A stretch of DNA of 64,000 nt from positions 1-64,000 of the forward strand of contig JAGCFD010000054.1 of the NCBI GenBank assembly GCA_017650305.1, written 5' to 3'. Each line of letters starts with the position of its first letter. The stretch's first letter is position 1. Under the pieces are notes generated by a model, which searched no databases, had not been told where the DNA came from, and saw only the letters and a list, made by a program, of their open reading frames with translations. Both the position numbers and the translations under genes were made by a program. Source of the stretch: Bacteroidales bacterium (lineage in GTDB: Bacteria > Bacteroidota > Bacteroidia > Bacteroidales > WCHB1-69). Shown here piece after piece: positions 36,822-46,523 of this stretch.

Positions 36822-39110
36822 TTATTGGATGATCAGTTTTTGTGTTCTCTGTCCATTTTGAGACTTCAGATTCAAGAAGTAGATACCTTCAGAGAGGTTG
36901 TTGGTTTGAATCTGGAACACTTGTTCGCCGCCATTGTAGCTGAATTGATCGGTAGCAACGGTCTTGCCAGCCATGTCAACGATGGTAGCGTAAATTGTTT
37001 GAGCTTCATCAGCCGTAACAGAGACATTCACATACGTGTTAGCGGGGTTAGGATAAACGCTCACCTCCATGTTGTTGTCGAAATGCTCAACACCGGTTTG
37101 GCTGGTATGATAGTTCAGTTCAAAGCCTGTACCTTCCTGGTCATTATCGGAAGCGAAACGAACATAAAGTTTTGAGGCATTGAGGAAGTAGTAATCAGTA
37201 GCCAAAGAAGCTGCATTGTTGATGTCAAAGTGACGATACAAAACAGGAGCGGAAGTAGAGGAGTAATCGTACACATCTACGAAATCACCAGCCTTGAGGT
37301 CGAATTTGCTGAATGAGAACACGAAAGCGTTAGCACCGGTAGGACGAATCTGCCAAGAGCAGGTCTGGCTTGGACGATACGGATTGTCGTTATTGATGGC
37401 ATTGCCAGATTTGTCGGTAATGGTACCAGTTGAAGTCGTAACCATTTGTGTGTTGTTTAAGCAGGAGGTAGAAGTAGAGGTGTAGGAGGTGGCAGCGAAG
37501 TTCAAAACAAAACCGTAGTCTGTTTCGGAGTTGGCTGTGGAGGTGAAGGTAATCAGTACACTGTCTGCATTGACGGTCAAGGCAGAAGGCAGAGGATCTC
37601 CAGTATAATCGGCATGAACACTACCGGAAACGGGGGAATAGTCGCTGCAAGCAGCCATGAGACAATCACCAGAGTAGGATTGTTTGATGCCGGAAGCCTC
37701 TGTACCGCCGTTGTAGATGTTCACCTTGTCACCGGGTTTCACTTTCAGCTTGGCGAAAGAGAAGCGGTAAGCGGTTGCGTTAGGAGAGGAGATAACCCAT
37801 CTGCGGTTGGAGTTTTGAGCATATTTCATATTACCTGCACCATCGCTGATGGAACCCACGCTGGCGGTGATTCTGGTATCGCTGACAGCCGGTTTCTGAA
37901 TATCTGCAGAATCAGGCATCAATCTCGTCATCATCGTGTTGGTTTCTGCAACATTGAAGTTGCCGGAGTGCGTGTTCTGGTTGGTCAGAAGGAAGTAACC
38001 GTTGTCATAGCCACCCCATCCCCAGTTAACGTGGAAATAGGTGTCCGTAACAGTGTCTTGGGTGATGGTGGTGTAGCCATCGACAATCCAAGCGTGACCG
38101 CCATCGGTTTCGTTACGACCGCTGAAGAACAAGGGACGATGGGCGTTCAACTCGTTGATAGCCAACTCAACCCACAAATAGGTCAAGCTAGAGGTGGGGG
38201 CAACATCAACAATGCTGTTGAATTGGGCATTCGGTGAATAGTGGAAGTATGTTTGCAAAGCTTCCAAAGCGTATTCAGACTGAGTACCGGAACCATCGTG
38301 ACCATAACCCATACGGGTGGCAACACCGCAGTTGTACAACAGCTTAGCCTGCTCTCCATTGTAGGAAGACAATTCGTCGGTCATGTTGTTGTAGTTGTAG
38401 TGGCTGTTGCTGAAGTTGATGCTTTGAGGCGGATAGGTGTAAATCAACTCACCGGTTTCATCATCATATTCTCTCGGAATATAATAAATGGCACCGAAAC
38501 CATTCTCCGGATAACGGTAGTAGTAGAGGATATTACTCATCGTCAAAGCCACACAACCTACGTAAGAACGCATATCATTGTCCAGACTGCTGAGGGGGTT
38601 GTAGGGGCATTCGCCATTGTAATAGGTGTCTTGGTTCCACTTGGTGGTAATGAGAGGTTGTACACAAGGATTGCCCTTGGTGCGGTTCATGATAGAGAAA
38701 TCCTCGCTGGTGTAATAATCCCAGCTGGCTTTTGCGGGGTTGGATGAAGAGGGATTTTCCATCAAATAGGTCAGCTCTTTTTTGTAGCGGGTGCAGTAAA
38801 GGTCAGCACCTGTACCGGCTTTGAAGTTACTTTCCAGAGAGAAAGCCAAAACGGGAGTGGCTTGATCTGTTGCGGAAACAATCATGAAACCCTTATCGCC
38901 AACTTGGAAACGATAATAGACGGGATCACCTGCTTCGGTGTATTCCGTATAGACGAGCGTAAGGTCCATTCCTTTAGCGTTAGAAACGCCGATGCGCTCT
39001 GACAGGAAGTTTTTGGATGCTTTCATTGCAGTCTCCACGGGGATAACATGTGAAGCAAAGCCCCAGAAAGATACTGCCAAAAGACAAACTAAAAGAGTAA
39101 TTTTTTTCAT
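36822..39110 (-). CDS. C10-family cysteine protease (streptopain/SpeB type) with T9SS sorting domain
   Basis: 762 residues. Signal peptide about 1-19; a SpeB-type inhibitory prodomain about 20-140; catalytic domain about 145-400 with the nucleophile in YVGCVALTMSN (Cys186) and the catalytic histidine in GGHAWIVDGY (His339). Two CUB-like beta domains follow (about 408-540 and 548-668), and a T9SS type A domain ends the protein (ISVYPNPANTYVNVS-like block, TQKLIIQ). It should be secreted as a zymogen and act on host or dietary protein. Own promoter and terminator. Family is certain; substrate is not. Confidence 0.94.
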   Translation of the reverse strand: MKKITLLVCLLAVSFWGFASHVIPVETAMKASKNFLSERIGVSNAKGMDLTLVYTEYTEAGDPVYYRFQVGDKGFMIVSATDQATPVLAFSLESNFKAGTGADLYCTRYKKELTYLMENPSSSNPAKASWDYYTSEDFSIMNRTKGNPCVQPLITTKWNQDTYYNGECPYNPLSSLDNDMRSYVGCVALTMSNILYYYRYPENGFGAIYYIPREYDDETGELIYTYPPQSINFSNSHYNYNNMTDELSSYNGEQAKLLYNCGVATRMGYGHDGSGTQSEYALEALQTYFHYSPNAQFNSIVDVAPTSSLTYLWVELAINELNAHRPLFFSGRNETDGGHAWIVDGYTTITQDTVTDTYFHVNWGWGGYDNGYFLLTNQNTHSGNFNVAETNTMMTRLMPDSADIQKPAVSDTRITASVGSISDGAGNMKYAQNSNRRWVISSPNATAYRFSFAKLKVKPGDKVNIYNGGTEASGIKQSYSGDCLMAACSDYSPVSGSVHADYTGDPLPSALTVNADSVLITFTSTANSETDYGFVLNFAATSYTSTSTSCLNNTQMVTTSTGTITDKSGNAINNDNPYRPSQTCSWQIRPTGANAFVFSFSKFDLKAGDFVDVYDYSSTSAPVLYRHFDINNAASLATDYYFLNASKLYVRFASDNDQEGTGFELNYHTSQTGVEHFDNNMEVSVYPNPANTYVNVSVTADEAQTIYATIVDMAGKTVATDQFSYNGGEQVFQIQTNNLSEGIYFLNLKSQNGQRTQKLIIQ

Positions 39111-39160
39111 ATATGAAATTGTTTAGTTATTAATAATTTTCTTCTTTACCAATTGAGCGA

Positions 39161-39168
39161 CAAAAATA
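39161..39168 (-). promoter_or_regulatory. -7 promoter box of the C10 protease gene
   Basis: CAAAAATA is TATTTTTG on the minus strand, about 51 bases before the start codon. Confidence 0.55.
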
Positions 39169-39245
39169 AAAAAAATTTTGAAAGTTGACACCCTGTTAAT
39201 ATCTTTCGTAAAATGTTTATTATAAGAATGTTGCAAAAGCGGTTT

Positions 39246-40277
39246 TTATAATAGGTTGATATGTACGCCTGTTTGGGCGGTAACTTGTCCGATTATAGAT
39301 GCCTTTTCATTCAACTTGTGGAACATCTCTACGATTTGGTTTGCATCTTCCGGGCGAGCTATGAGAATCATGCCGATGCCCATATTGAAGATGTTGAACA
39401 TCTCGCGATGGGGGATATTGCCATATTTTTCGAGCAGTCGGAATATGGGGAGGATTTGCCAGGAGCCTTCTTGGATGCAGACGCCCTGGTTGTCCTTAAG
39501 CATACGGGGGATGTTCTCGTCGAAGCCGCCGCCTGTGATGTGGCAGATGGCATGAACATCGAACTGGTTCAGCACTTCAAGGACGGGTTTTACATAGATG
39601 CGAGTGGGGGTGAGGAGTGTGTTTCCGAGTGTATCTTCCAGGTCGTCGTATCTTTCGTTCAGATTCAGGTGGTTGTCTTTGAGGACGATCTTGCGGACCA
39701 GAGAAAAACCGTTGGAGTGAACGCCTGAGGAGGCCAGGCCGATGAGCACATCTCCGACTTCCACCTTGGAGCCGTCGATAAGTTTGGATTTCTCGACGCA
39801 TCCGACAGTGAAACCGGCGATATCGTATTCGTCTTCATCGTACATGTCGGGCATTTCAGCGGTTTCGCCGCCTATCAGAGCGCAGTTGGAGAGCACGCAA
39901 CCGTCGGCGACGCCTTTGACGATAGTCTCGATCTTGACGGGGTTGTTTTTCCCAACGGCCACATAGTCCAGGAAGAAGAGAGGAGCGGCTCCTTGGGCCA
40001 AAACATCATTAACGCACATGGCCACGGCATCTTGTCCGATGGTGTCGTGTTTGTCCATCATGAAGGCTAACTTAAGTTTGGTGCCCACGCCGTCGGTGCC
40101 GCTGACCAAGATGGGTTCTTTGTATTGCAGGGAGGCAAGGTCAAACATGCCGCCGAAGCTTCCAATATTGCCCATCATGCCAGGACGGTTGGTTCTACTG
40201 ATATGTTTTTTGATTAAACGGACAGATTCGTAACCGGCTTCGAGGCTTACACCGGCATCTTCGTATGTTTTAGCCAT
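39246..40277 (-). CDS. purM: Phosphoribosylformylglycinamidine cyclo-ligase (AIR synthetase)
   Basis: 343 residues. Blocks: [76 protein letters not shown]. The enzyme closes the imidazole ring of AIR in purine synthesis. It starts 24 bases after queA stops and may be co-transcribed with it. Confidence 0.97.
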   Translation of the reverse strand: MAKTYEDAGVSLEAGYESVRLIKKHISRTNRPGMMGNIGSFGGMFDLASLQYKEPILVSGTDGVGTKLKLAFMMDKHDTIGQDAVAMCVNDVLAQGAAPLFFLDYVAVGKNNPVKIETIVKGVADGCVLSNCALIGGETAEMPDMYDEDEYDIAGFTVGCVEKSKLIDGSKVEVGDVLIGLASSGVHSNGFSLVRKIVLKDNHLNLNERYDDLEDTLGNTLLTPTRIYVKPVLEVLNQFDVHAICHITGGGFDENIPRMLKDNQGVCIQEGSWQILPIFRLLEKYGNIPHREMFNIFNMGIGMILIARPEDANQIVEMFHKLNEKASIIGQVTAQTGVHINLL

Positions 40278-40301
40278 AATTTTTACAGTTTTTTGTGAGA
40301 A

Positions 40302-41375
40302 TTAAATAATCAACATTGCGTCCCCGTAAGTCAGGAAGTGATATTTTTCCTCCACGGCTTGGTGATATGCTTTCATGACGAAGTCGTAACCGCCGAAAGC
40401 GGCCACCATCATCAGCATGGAGCTTTGGGATGCGTGGAAGTTGGTGATCATAGCGTCAGCGACCATGAAGCGATAGGGAGGATAGATGAACTTGCTGGTC
40501 CAGATATCCTCTTTGCCATTCATCTTCGTGGTCTTTACATGTCCGTTGGAATAGACGGAGGATTCGAGCGCTTTCATTGTGGTGGTGCCGACGGCGATGA
40601 TCTTGTGGCCTTCGTCTTTGGCCTTGTTGATGGTGTCGGCCACCTCCGGCAAGATGACCATGCGTTCTGAATCGGGTTTGTGTTTGGAGAGGTCTTCCAC
40701 GTCGATATCGTTGAAGTTGCTCAGGCCGGCGTGCAGCGTGATGTAGGTGCGCTCGAGACCATAGAGTTCCATCTTTTTGAGCAGCTCGCGACTGAAATGG
40801 AAGCCGGCGGCCGGTGCCACCACGGCGCCCTCTTCAGTAGCGTAGAGGGTTTGGTAGTTTTCTTCATCCTCATCCTCGATTTCGCGCAGTCGCTGGATGT
40901 CGTCCGGCAATGGCGTGGTCCCGAGGTCCATCAGTTTCTGCTTGAAGGCGTCATGATCCCCATCGAAGAGGAAACGCAGCGTGCGTCCACGGGAGGTGGT
41001 GTTGTCAATCACCTCCGCAACAAGACTGTCGTCATCGCAAAAACTAAGTTTGTTGCCGATACGGATTTTGCGCGCCGGATCCACCAGCACATCCCACAAA
41101 CGACTCTCCGCATCCAATTCGCGAAGCAGGAATACTCTGATTTTGGCACGTGTCTGTTCCTTCTCGCCAAAAAGAAGGGCAGGGAAGACTCTCGTGTTGT
41201 TCATTACGAAAAGGTCCCCCTCCTCGAAATAGTCCAAAATATCTTTAAATAATTTATGCTCAATGGTTTTAGTCTTTCTATTGAGCACCATCATGCGTGC
41301 CTCATCACGCTCTTTTTCCGGATGTAATGCTATCAGTTCCTGAGGAAGATAGTACTTAAATTCTGATAATTTCAT
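40302..41375 (-). CDS. queA: S-adenosylmethionine:tRNA ribosyltransferase-isomerase
   Basis: 357 residues from the ATG at 41375, preferred to 41381 because the promoter box at 41393-41400 would leave almost no leader for the earlier codon. Motifs: KLSEFKYYLPQELIA, MVLNRKTK, VMNNTRVFPAL, PAAGFHFS, TLHAGLSNF and AVGTTTMKALES. It transfers the ribosyl part of SAM to 7-aminomethyl-7-deazaguanine in tRNA, the penultimate step to queuosine. Confidence 0.97.
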   Translation of the reverse strand: MKLSEFKYYLPQELIALHPEKERDEARMMVLNRKTKTIEHKLFKDILDYFEEGDLFVMNNTRVFPALLFGEKEQTRAKIRVFLLRELDAESRLWDVLVDPARKIRIGNKLSFCDDDSLVAEVIDNTTSRGRTLRFLFDGDHDAFKQKLMDLGTTPLPDDIQRLREIEDEDEENYQTLYATEEGAVVAPAAGFHFSRELLKKMELYGLERTYITLHAGLSNFNDIDVEDLSKHKPDSERMVILPEVADTINKAKDEGHKIIAVGTTTMKALESSVYSNGHVKTTKMNGKEDIWTSKFIYPPYRFMVADAMITNFHASQSSMLMMVAAFGGYDFVMKAYHQAVEEKYHFLTYGDAMLII

Positions 41376-41392
41376 AAACAAAAATTAGCCTG

Positions 41393-41400
41393 CAAAACTA
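41393..41400 (-). promoter_or_regulatory. -7 promoter box of queA
   Basis: CAAAACTA is TAGTTTTG on the minus strand; transcript start would be near 41386. Confidence 0.55.
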
Positions 41401-41493
41401 CAACATTTTTATCCTTTTGTCAAGAGCAAAATTTTCTTTTTTAAAAATGTAATTATTTATGGTGGATATAAAAGAAGATATTTTCTTTTTTGC

Positions 41494-41501
41494 TACTTTT
41501 G
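41494..41501 (+). promoter_or_regulatory. -7 promoter box of the alkaline phosphatase gene
   Basis: TACTTTTG, 24 bases before the chosen start at 41525. Confidence 0.6.
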
Positions 41502-41524
41502 CAGTTTGAAAAATTTTAATGATA

Positions 41525-43168
41525 ATGAAAAGAATCGTTCTTTGTAATCTCCTCTTTTTATTGGGTTTGTCGCTCTTTGCCCAACCCGCTCCCGTGAAAA
41601 ACGTCATCTTGTTGATCACGGATGGAACCTCTACGAGCCTGCTATCTTGCGCCCGTTGGTATCAAACATATCTTGACTCTACAAAGACAGCTTTAAACAT
41701 AGATCCCTACATCAAGGGTTTGGTGCGCACCAACTCTTCCGACGCTCCCATCGGAGATTCTGCGCCGACAACATCTTGTTACATGACAGGAATGCCAAGC
41801 CAGACGGGTTTTGTCTCCACCTATCCAGTGAAGACTGATCATGACTTGGTGCCTGTAGATGCTACGCGCGCCTATCAGCCGTTGACCACTCTGATGGAAG
41901 CGGCCCATTGGCGTCAGGGCAAGTCCGCCGGCATCGTTTGTACTTGTGAGTTCCCCCACGCAACACCCGCCGACTGCGCCGCTCATACCTATTCGAGAGG
42001 AAAATACAATATGATTGCCCCGCAAATGGTGTACAACAACTTGGACGTGGTGATCGCAGGAGGCACCCAATACCTCAAGGAGCCCGAACGCGAATATCTG
42101 AAATCCAAAGGATATAACCTTTTTCTTGACGATCTTTCCGGAATGCGCAATTGTCATAAAGGACCCTTCTGGGCGCTTTTCCGTCCCTCTTCTATAGAGT
42201 ATTATATGGAATCCGACGAATCGGCCGTCCCTTCTTTGGCAGAAAGTACTGAGAAAGCATTGGAAATCCTCTCCCAAAACCCCAATGGCTTCTTCCTGAT
42301 GGTGGAAGGCAGCAAGGTGGATTGGGCCGCACACGACAATGACGCCAAAGCCGCCCTCATTGAATTCCTGGAATTCGACAAAGCTTGTAAGGTGGCTTTC
42401 GACTTTGCCAAAAAAGACGGCAATACGCTCGTAGTCGTGGTTCCCGACCATGGCACCGGCGCCTTGACTATCGGAAACACCAAGTCAAATCATGGTTACG
42501 ACAGACTCTCCCTTCAACAAATTATGGAACCCATTGACCATTACCAACTCTCTCTCTATACAATGGGCGAAAAACTGAAAGCGACGGAGACGTCTGAATG
42601 GCCTAATCTTTTCAAGACCTATTTTGATATTGATCTCCAACCCTCCGAAATACAATATTTGTCATCAGCCTCTGACTATAGCAAGTCGTCCATGCCCAAG
42701 GAGGACCGCAAAAACAACCTCTCTATGGTCAAGATGCTCAGCCAGGTGATTTATGGTAGAACCTATTTCGGCTTCACCACGTTTGGCCATACCATAGAAA
42801 ATGTCTTCTTTGCCATGTATCAACCCCAGCACGACGAACTGCAAGGCTGTCCAACCAACATTGAACTGAATCAATATATGTGCCGCCAGCTGGGACTGAC
42901 AGGTCTTTTAGAGGAGATGACTGAGGAGAATTTCGTGGATCATCGTAAGGTTTTTGAAGGCTATGACTACAAAATTGATAGTCTTGACAAATATCATTAC
43001 CGCTTTACGGCTAAATACAGAAAGAACACATTGGTCTTTGATAGTTATACTAACTATGTGACTGTCAATAACAAAGTGTACGATTTGGAGTCGGTGTTGG
43101 TATATATGCCCATCAACAAAACATTTTATGTTCCCAAAGAATTATTTAGATACCTCTTACTAAAATAA
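41525..43168 (+). CDS. Alkaline phosphatase (PhoA type)
   Basis: 547 residues from the ATG at 41525 (an ATG two codons earlier is possible). Signal peptide about 1-19 (FLLGLSLFAQ). Metal site VILLITDGTS near residue 27, nucleophile block IGDSAPTTSCYMTG near 78, EFPHATPADCAAH, MVEGSKVDWAAHDND and VPDHGTGAL match alkaline phosphatases. It releases phosphate from periplasmic phosphomonoesters. The last 130 residues go beyond the core and are not recognised. No Pho-box was identified. Confidence 0.92.
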   Translation: MKRIVLCNLLFLLGLSLFAQPAPVKNVILLITDGTSTSLLSCARWYQTYLDSTKTALNIDPYIKGLVRTNSSDAPIGDSAPTTSCYMTGMPSQTGFVSTYPVKTDHDLVPVDATRAYQPLTTLMEAAHWRQGKSAGIVCTCEFPHATPADCAAHTYSRGKYNMIAPQMVYNNLDVVIAGGTQYLKEPEREYLKSKGYNLFLDDLSGMRNCHKGPFWALFRPSSIEYYMESDESAVPSLAESTEKALEILSQNPNGFFLMVEGSKVDWAAHDNDAKAALIEFLEFDKACKVAFDFAKKDGNTLVVVVPDHGTGALTIGNTKSNHGYDRLSLQQIMEPIDHYQLSLYTMGEKLKATETSEWPNLFKTYFDIDLQPSEIQYLSSASDYSKSSMPKEDRKNNLSMVKMLSQVIYGRTYFGFTTFGHTIENVFFAMYQPQHDELQGCPTNIELNQYMCRQLGLTGLLEEMTEENFVDHRKVFEGYDYKIDSLDKYHYRFTAKYRKNTLVFDSYTNYVTVNNKVYDLESVLVYMPINKTFYVPKELFRYLLLK

Positions 43169-43216
43169 CGTTTTCTGCGTTATTCGTTCATGTTTAATCA
43201 TTAAAACCAATATACA

Positions 43217-44152
43217 ATGCAATCAACACAAGAAATTAATGGCGAAGTCAATGAAAGCCAAAACCCGTTGAAAAAGTGGGTTGTCATTTTAGGAATTCTG
43301 GCGGGATTATTCTTTTTATCCACGCTTTATTTTGGTATTTTTGCCAAACCAGTGACCAATTTGGAATACATCAAGGTTGCTGACGAGAAAGAATCTCTTC
43401 AGGCCGAGCTGGATAATCTTATGGCCGAACACGAGCGCATCAAGGCTCAATATGGCGAACTGTCGGACCAGTTGAGCGCCAAGGACAGCGTCATCATGGC
43501 AAATGCTGCCGAGATAGAGAAACTTATCAATAGCCAAGCCGATTATAACAAGATCAAGAAACAACTTGCGAGACTGCAGAATATCTCACAAGAGTATGTT
43601 CAGGAGATGGACAAGCTTTATCAAGAGAACAAGGCTTTGAAAGAAGAAAATATACAAGTGAAGGCTGATTTGGAAACGGAACGTCAGAATACGGCCACCA
43701 TCCAGAAATCCAATGAAGACCTGCACGCCAAGATCAACAATGCCGCTGTCTATAAAGCTTACAACATTCACAGCTCGGGCTATAATGTTAAAAACAACGG
43801 TACAGAAGAGGTTACCGACAAGGCTACCCGCACCGAACGCATCAAGACCTCTCTTATTTTGGGAGAAAACTCGCTCATTGAACCGGGCCAGGTGAATGTC
43901 TATTGCCGTATCGCCATTCCGGGCAGCGGAAAAGTGTTGTCAATGGGTAGTGGAGACAACTACTCCTTCGTGCATGACGGTCAACGCTTGCAATATTCCT
44001 GCAAACAGACGGTGGATTATAGCGGCAGCTCTAAAAATGTAACCCTAACCTGGGATATTCCTTCTGACGACAAAGCCATCAAGGGAAAATATATCGTGCA
44101 ACTCTTCACAGACAATCAATTCTTGGGTGAGAGCTCCTTCACTTTAAAATAA
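43217..44152 (+). CDS. Coiled-coil membrane protein of unknown function
   Basis: 311 residues. Cytoplasmic N-terminal 20 residues, one membrane helix about 22-43 (WVVILGILAGLFFLSTLYFGIF), a periplasmic coiled coil about 50-175 and a beta-rich C-terminal domain about 180-311 (RTERIKTSLILGEN, GQVNVYCRIAIPGSGKVL). No catalytic motif seen. Proteins of this shape occur widely in Bacteroidota; an envelope role is likely but unproven. It lies 48 bases after the phosphatase gene with no terminator seen between. Confidence 0.8.
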   Translation: MQSTQEINGEVNESQNPLKKWVVILGILAGLFFLSTLYFGIFAKPVTNLEYIKVADEKESLQAELDNLMAEHERIKAQYGELSDQLSAKDSVIMANAAEIEKLINSQADYNKIKKQLARLQNISQEYVQEMDKLYQENKALKEENIQVKADLETERQNTATIQKSNEDLHAKINNAAVYKAYNIHSSGYNVKNNGTEEVTDKATRTERIKTSLILGENSLIEPGQVNVYCRIAIPGSGKVLSMGSGDNYSFVHDGQRLQYSCKQTVDYSGSSKNVTLTWDIPSDDKAIKGKYIVQLFTDNQFLGESSFTLK

Positions 44153-44213
44153 GCGACCTTTTGGAAGAGTTTCATAAGAATCATTCACTAATCAAAACTA
44201 TAGAGCCGAATCG

Positions 44214-45164
44214 ATGATAAGCAGAAGACATATTCGAGTCAAGGTGATGCAAGCTTTGTATGCCTATAAGACACGGACAGATGTGCAGCCGTCAGTAGCA
44301 GAGAAAGAATTATTCAAAACAGTGGAAAACTGCCATGCATTGTTTGTATGGGTGTTTTCCATTCTGCCTGAGGTGGTGCGTTATCGTGCCAACAAGCTGG
44401 AGAGTTTCAAGGAGAAAAATCATCCGACAGAAGAAGATTTGAATCCCAACACAAAATTTGTGGACAACAAAGTGATTGCCCAAATTGAAGAGAATAAAAC
44501 GCTTCAGTCGTTGATGGAGCAGTATAAAGTCAAGTGGGATAACGACTTGGATTTTATCATCGCTGTCTTCAAGCAAATAGAAGATTCTGACATCTACAAA
44601 CAATATATGTCTCAGCCGAAAGGGGGATACGATGAAGATAAGCAATTTGTGCTGGACGTTATTCAGGATGTCTTTGGCGAGAGTGAGTACATCAGATGGT
44701 TTTTCGGCGAAAAGGATCCGAACTGGGTGGATGATTACTTTGAGGCATTGTCGATGTTATACAAAAATGTGGATGCCTTCAAAGAGAACAAAGGTGCAGA
44801 GTGTAAGATTTACTCCGCTTTTATCAATAAGGAAGATGACGAGTACTTGTGCCGTCATCTCTTCAGAACGGTGTTGAAAAAAGATGCCGAGTATGAGCAA
44901 CTGATTGAAAGCAAGATTCAGAATTGGGACATGGATCGCTTGATCGGCATGGACATCATTCTCCTCAAAATGGCCATCTGCGAGCTGTCCGAGTTCCCGC
45001 TGATTCCTGTCAAAGTGACGATGAACGAGTATATTGAGATCTCCAAGATGTACAGTTCCGACAAGAGCAAGATTTTCATCAATGGAGTTTTGGACAAAAT
45101 AATAGAAGAATTACGTTACTCCGGCAAGTTAAACAAGACAGGCCGGGGTTTGTATCAAAATTAA
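44214..45164 (+). CDS. nusB: Transcription antitermination factor NusB (long Bacteroidota form)
   Basis: 316 residues, about twice the length of the enterobacterial protein. The N-terminus SRRHIRVKVMQALYAYKTR is the conserved NusB start; an extended middle (about 60-210) is typical of Bacteroidota; the C-terminal part has LLKMAICELSEFPLIPVKVTMNEYIEISKMYS (in segments) and FINGVLDKI. It binds boxA RNA with S10 and controls rRNA antitermination. First gene of a nusB, DUF1573, yajC, YbbR run. Confidence 0.95.
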   Translation: MISRRHIRVKVMQALYAYKTRTDVQPSVAEKELFKTVENCHALFVWVFSILPEVVRYRANKLESFKEKNHPTEEDLNPNTKFVDNKVIAQIEENKTLQSLMEQYKVKWDNDLDFIIAVFKQIEDSDIYKQYMSQPKGGYDEDKQFVLDVIQDVFGESEYIRWFFGEKDPNWVDDYFEALSMLYKNVDAFKENKGAECKIYSAFINKEDDEYLCRHLFRTVLKKDAEYEQLIESKIQNWDMDRLIGMDIILLKMAICELSEFPLIPVKVTMNEYIEISKMYSSDKSKIFINGVLDKIIEELRYSGKLNKTGRGLYQN

Positions 45165-45168
45165 AGCT

Positions 45169-45636
45169 ATGAGAAAGATAAGTGTTTTTTGTTTGATTGT
45201 TGCGCTGATGAGTTTTGTGGCTTGTCGTCAGAAGCCTGCTGAAGAAGGAGACTTCAAGGTGTCGGATGTGCACAACCCGCAGACGGCCCAAGGGGTTTCT
45301 GACAAGGCTAACAAGAATATGCCCGTCATCACTTTTGAGAACACCACCTATGATTTTGGGGAGGTGGTTCAAGGCGAGAAACTGACCTATTCTTTCAAGT
45401 TTAAAAACACGGGCAAGTCGAATCTGATCATCTACTCTTCAGAGGCAACTTGTGGTTGTACGACTTCAACGCCGCCCAAAGCGCCTATCCGTCCGGGTGA
45501 GGAAGGCGAGATCACCGTCACCTTTGATTCAAAATCTCAAAACGGAAAGGTGTCCAAACGCATTCTGGTTGCTGCCAACACCTATCCGTCAGAGAATATT
45601 TTAACTATTACAGCAAACGTTTCGAAAATCCAATAA
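45169..45636 (+). CDS. DUF1573 lipoprotein
   Basis: 155 residues. Lipobox FVAC with the cysteine at residue 19. The DUF1573 beta-sandwich spans about 45-155: TTYDFGEVVQGEKLTYSFKF, NTGKSNLIIYSSEATCGCT, then PGEEGEITVTFDSK. An Ig-like fold exported across the inner membrane, function unknown. It starts 4 bases after nusB and is usually linked to it and yajC in this phylum. Confidence 0.92.
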   Translation: MRKISVFCLIVALMSFVACRQKPAEEGDFKVSDVHNPQTAQGVSDKANKNMPVITFENTTYDFGEVVQGEKLTYSFKFKNTGKSNLIIYSSEATCGCTTSTPPKAPIRPGEEGEITVTFDSKSQNGKVSKRILVAANTYPSENILTITANVSKIQ

Positions 45637-45661
45637 GTATTAACCTTAAAATCTTTAAAAA

Positions 45662-46051
45662 ATGAGTATGTTTACACTTCTAGCAGCAGGCGCGTCAGGC
45701 GCTTCTACTTTGATATTTATCGTCCTGTTGATATTTATCTTCTACTTTTTCATGATTCGTCCTCAACAGAAACAGCAGAAACAGATGGAGGAGTTTCGCA
45801 ATAGTCTTTCCAAAGGCGACAAAGTCACCACCGTGGGTGGTATTCATGGCAAGATTGTTGGCATTAAAGAGAATACCTTTCAGATAGAGATCACCAGAGA
45901 TGTCGTGATTGAGGTGGAGAAAACAGCCATCAACTATCGTCCTGCCGCCCAGGGTGCCAAGAAGGCTCAGCCTAAGGATGACGACCGCAAGCCGGAAGAG
46001 CCGGAAACCACCATTCAGATGGATGACGACCGCAACCCCAATATTGACTAA
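45662..46051 (+). CDS. yajC: Preprotein translocase accessory subunit YajC
   Basis: 129 residues. One membrane helix about 15-36 (LIFIVLLIFIFYFFMIRPQ), then QQKQQKQMEEFRNSLSKGDKV and TTVGGIHGKIVGI, the canonical YajC core; the C-terminal 40 residues are acidic and low complexity. It associates with SecDF-SecYEG. Confidence 0.95.
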   Translation: MSMFTLLAAGASGASTLIFIVLLIFIFYFFMIRPQQKQQKQMEEFRNSLSKGDKVTTVGGIHGKIVGIKENTFQIEITRDVVIEVEKTAINYRPAAQGAKKAQPKDDDRKPEEPETTIQMDDDRNPNID

Positions 46052-46068
46052 TCTACATTTAAAAAGAT

Positions 46069-46479
46069 ATGAGTGATAAAAAGTTGCCATTGAAGTTACC
46101 GCCGTTGGCATTTCTGATATGTCTTTTGCTATCCGTGATGGCATGGCTGGTGGTGACTTTCTCCCGCGACTACCAAGTCACACAGGAGTATAAACTGGTA
46201 TCTTACAATCTGCCGGAAGGAAAGAAATCGGTAACTTTCTCCGACACTGTCATCTCTTTGACCTTCAACCAGAAGGGGGTGAATTATCTGATGAAACCCT
46301 ATTCTAACAAAGAAAAAGTGGTCTATATATCCATTACGGATTTGATCAAGAGTAAAAAGAAAGTGTCGGTTTACACCTTTACCAGTAAGGAGATGCGAGA
46401 TTTTTTGTCACAATATAATTTTGGTCCTGAATTGCAGTCTGTGGAGGCGCCCGAGGTGCTTACCATATACGTCAAATGA
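46069..46479 (+). CDS. YbbR-like membrane protein, short form
   Basis: 136 residues. One membrane helix about 13-33 (LAFLICLLLSVMAWLVVTF) followed by a single beta domain (about 36-136) of YbbR type. The usual Bacteroidota homolog after yajC is about twice as long with several repeats and precedes coaE; here only one repeat remains and coaE is absent. There is no room for a lost second half before the next gene (45 bases). Its function in the family is unknown. Confidence 0.7.
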   Translation: MSDKKLPLKLPPLAFLICLLLSVMAWLVVTFSRDYQVTQEYKLVSYNLPEGKKSVTFSDTVISLTFNQKGVNYLMKPYSNKEKVVYISITDLIKSKKKVSVYTFTSKEMRDFLSQYNFGPELQSVEAPEVLTIYVK

Positions 46480-46523
46480 GACCTTTTACAAGATATTATT
46501 AATCAATTAAATACAATTCAATT

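Noticed and set aside
37614..38237. A 207-codon plus-strand frame opposite the C10 protease gene
   Set aside because: Antisense shadow of a clear catalytic domain; no promoter or motif. Similar long antisense frames within pcrA and mutA were dropped for the same reason.
46480..46523. Frameshift cutting the YbbR-like gene
   Set aside because: Only 44 bases separate it from trxA, so no hidden second half exists.
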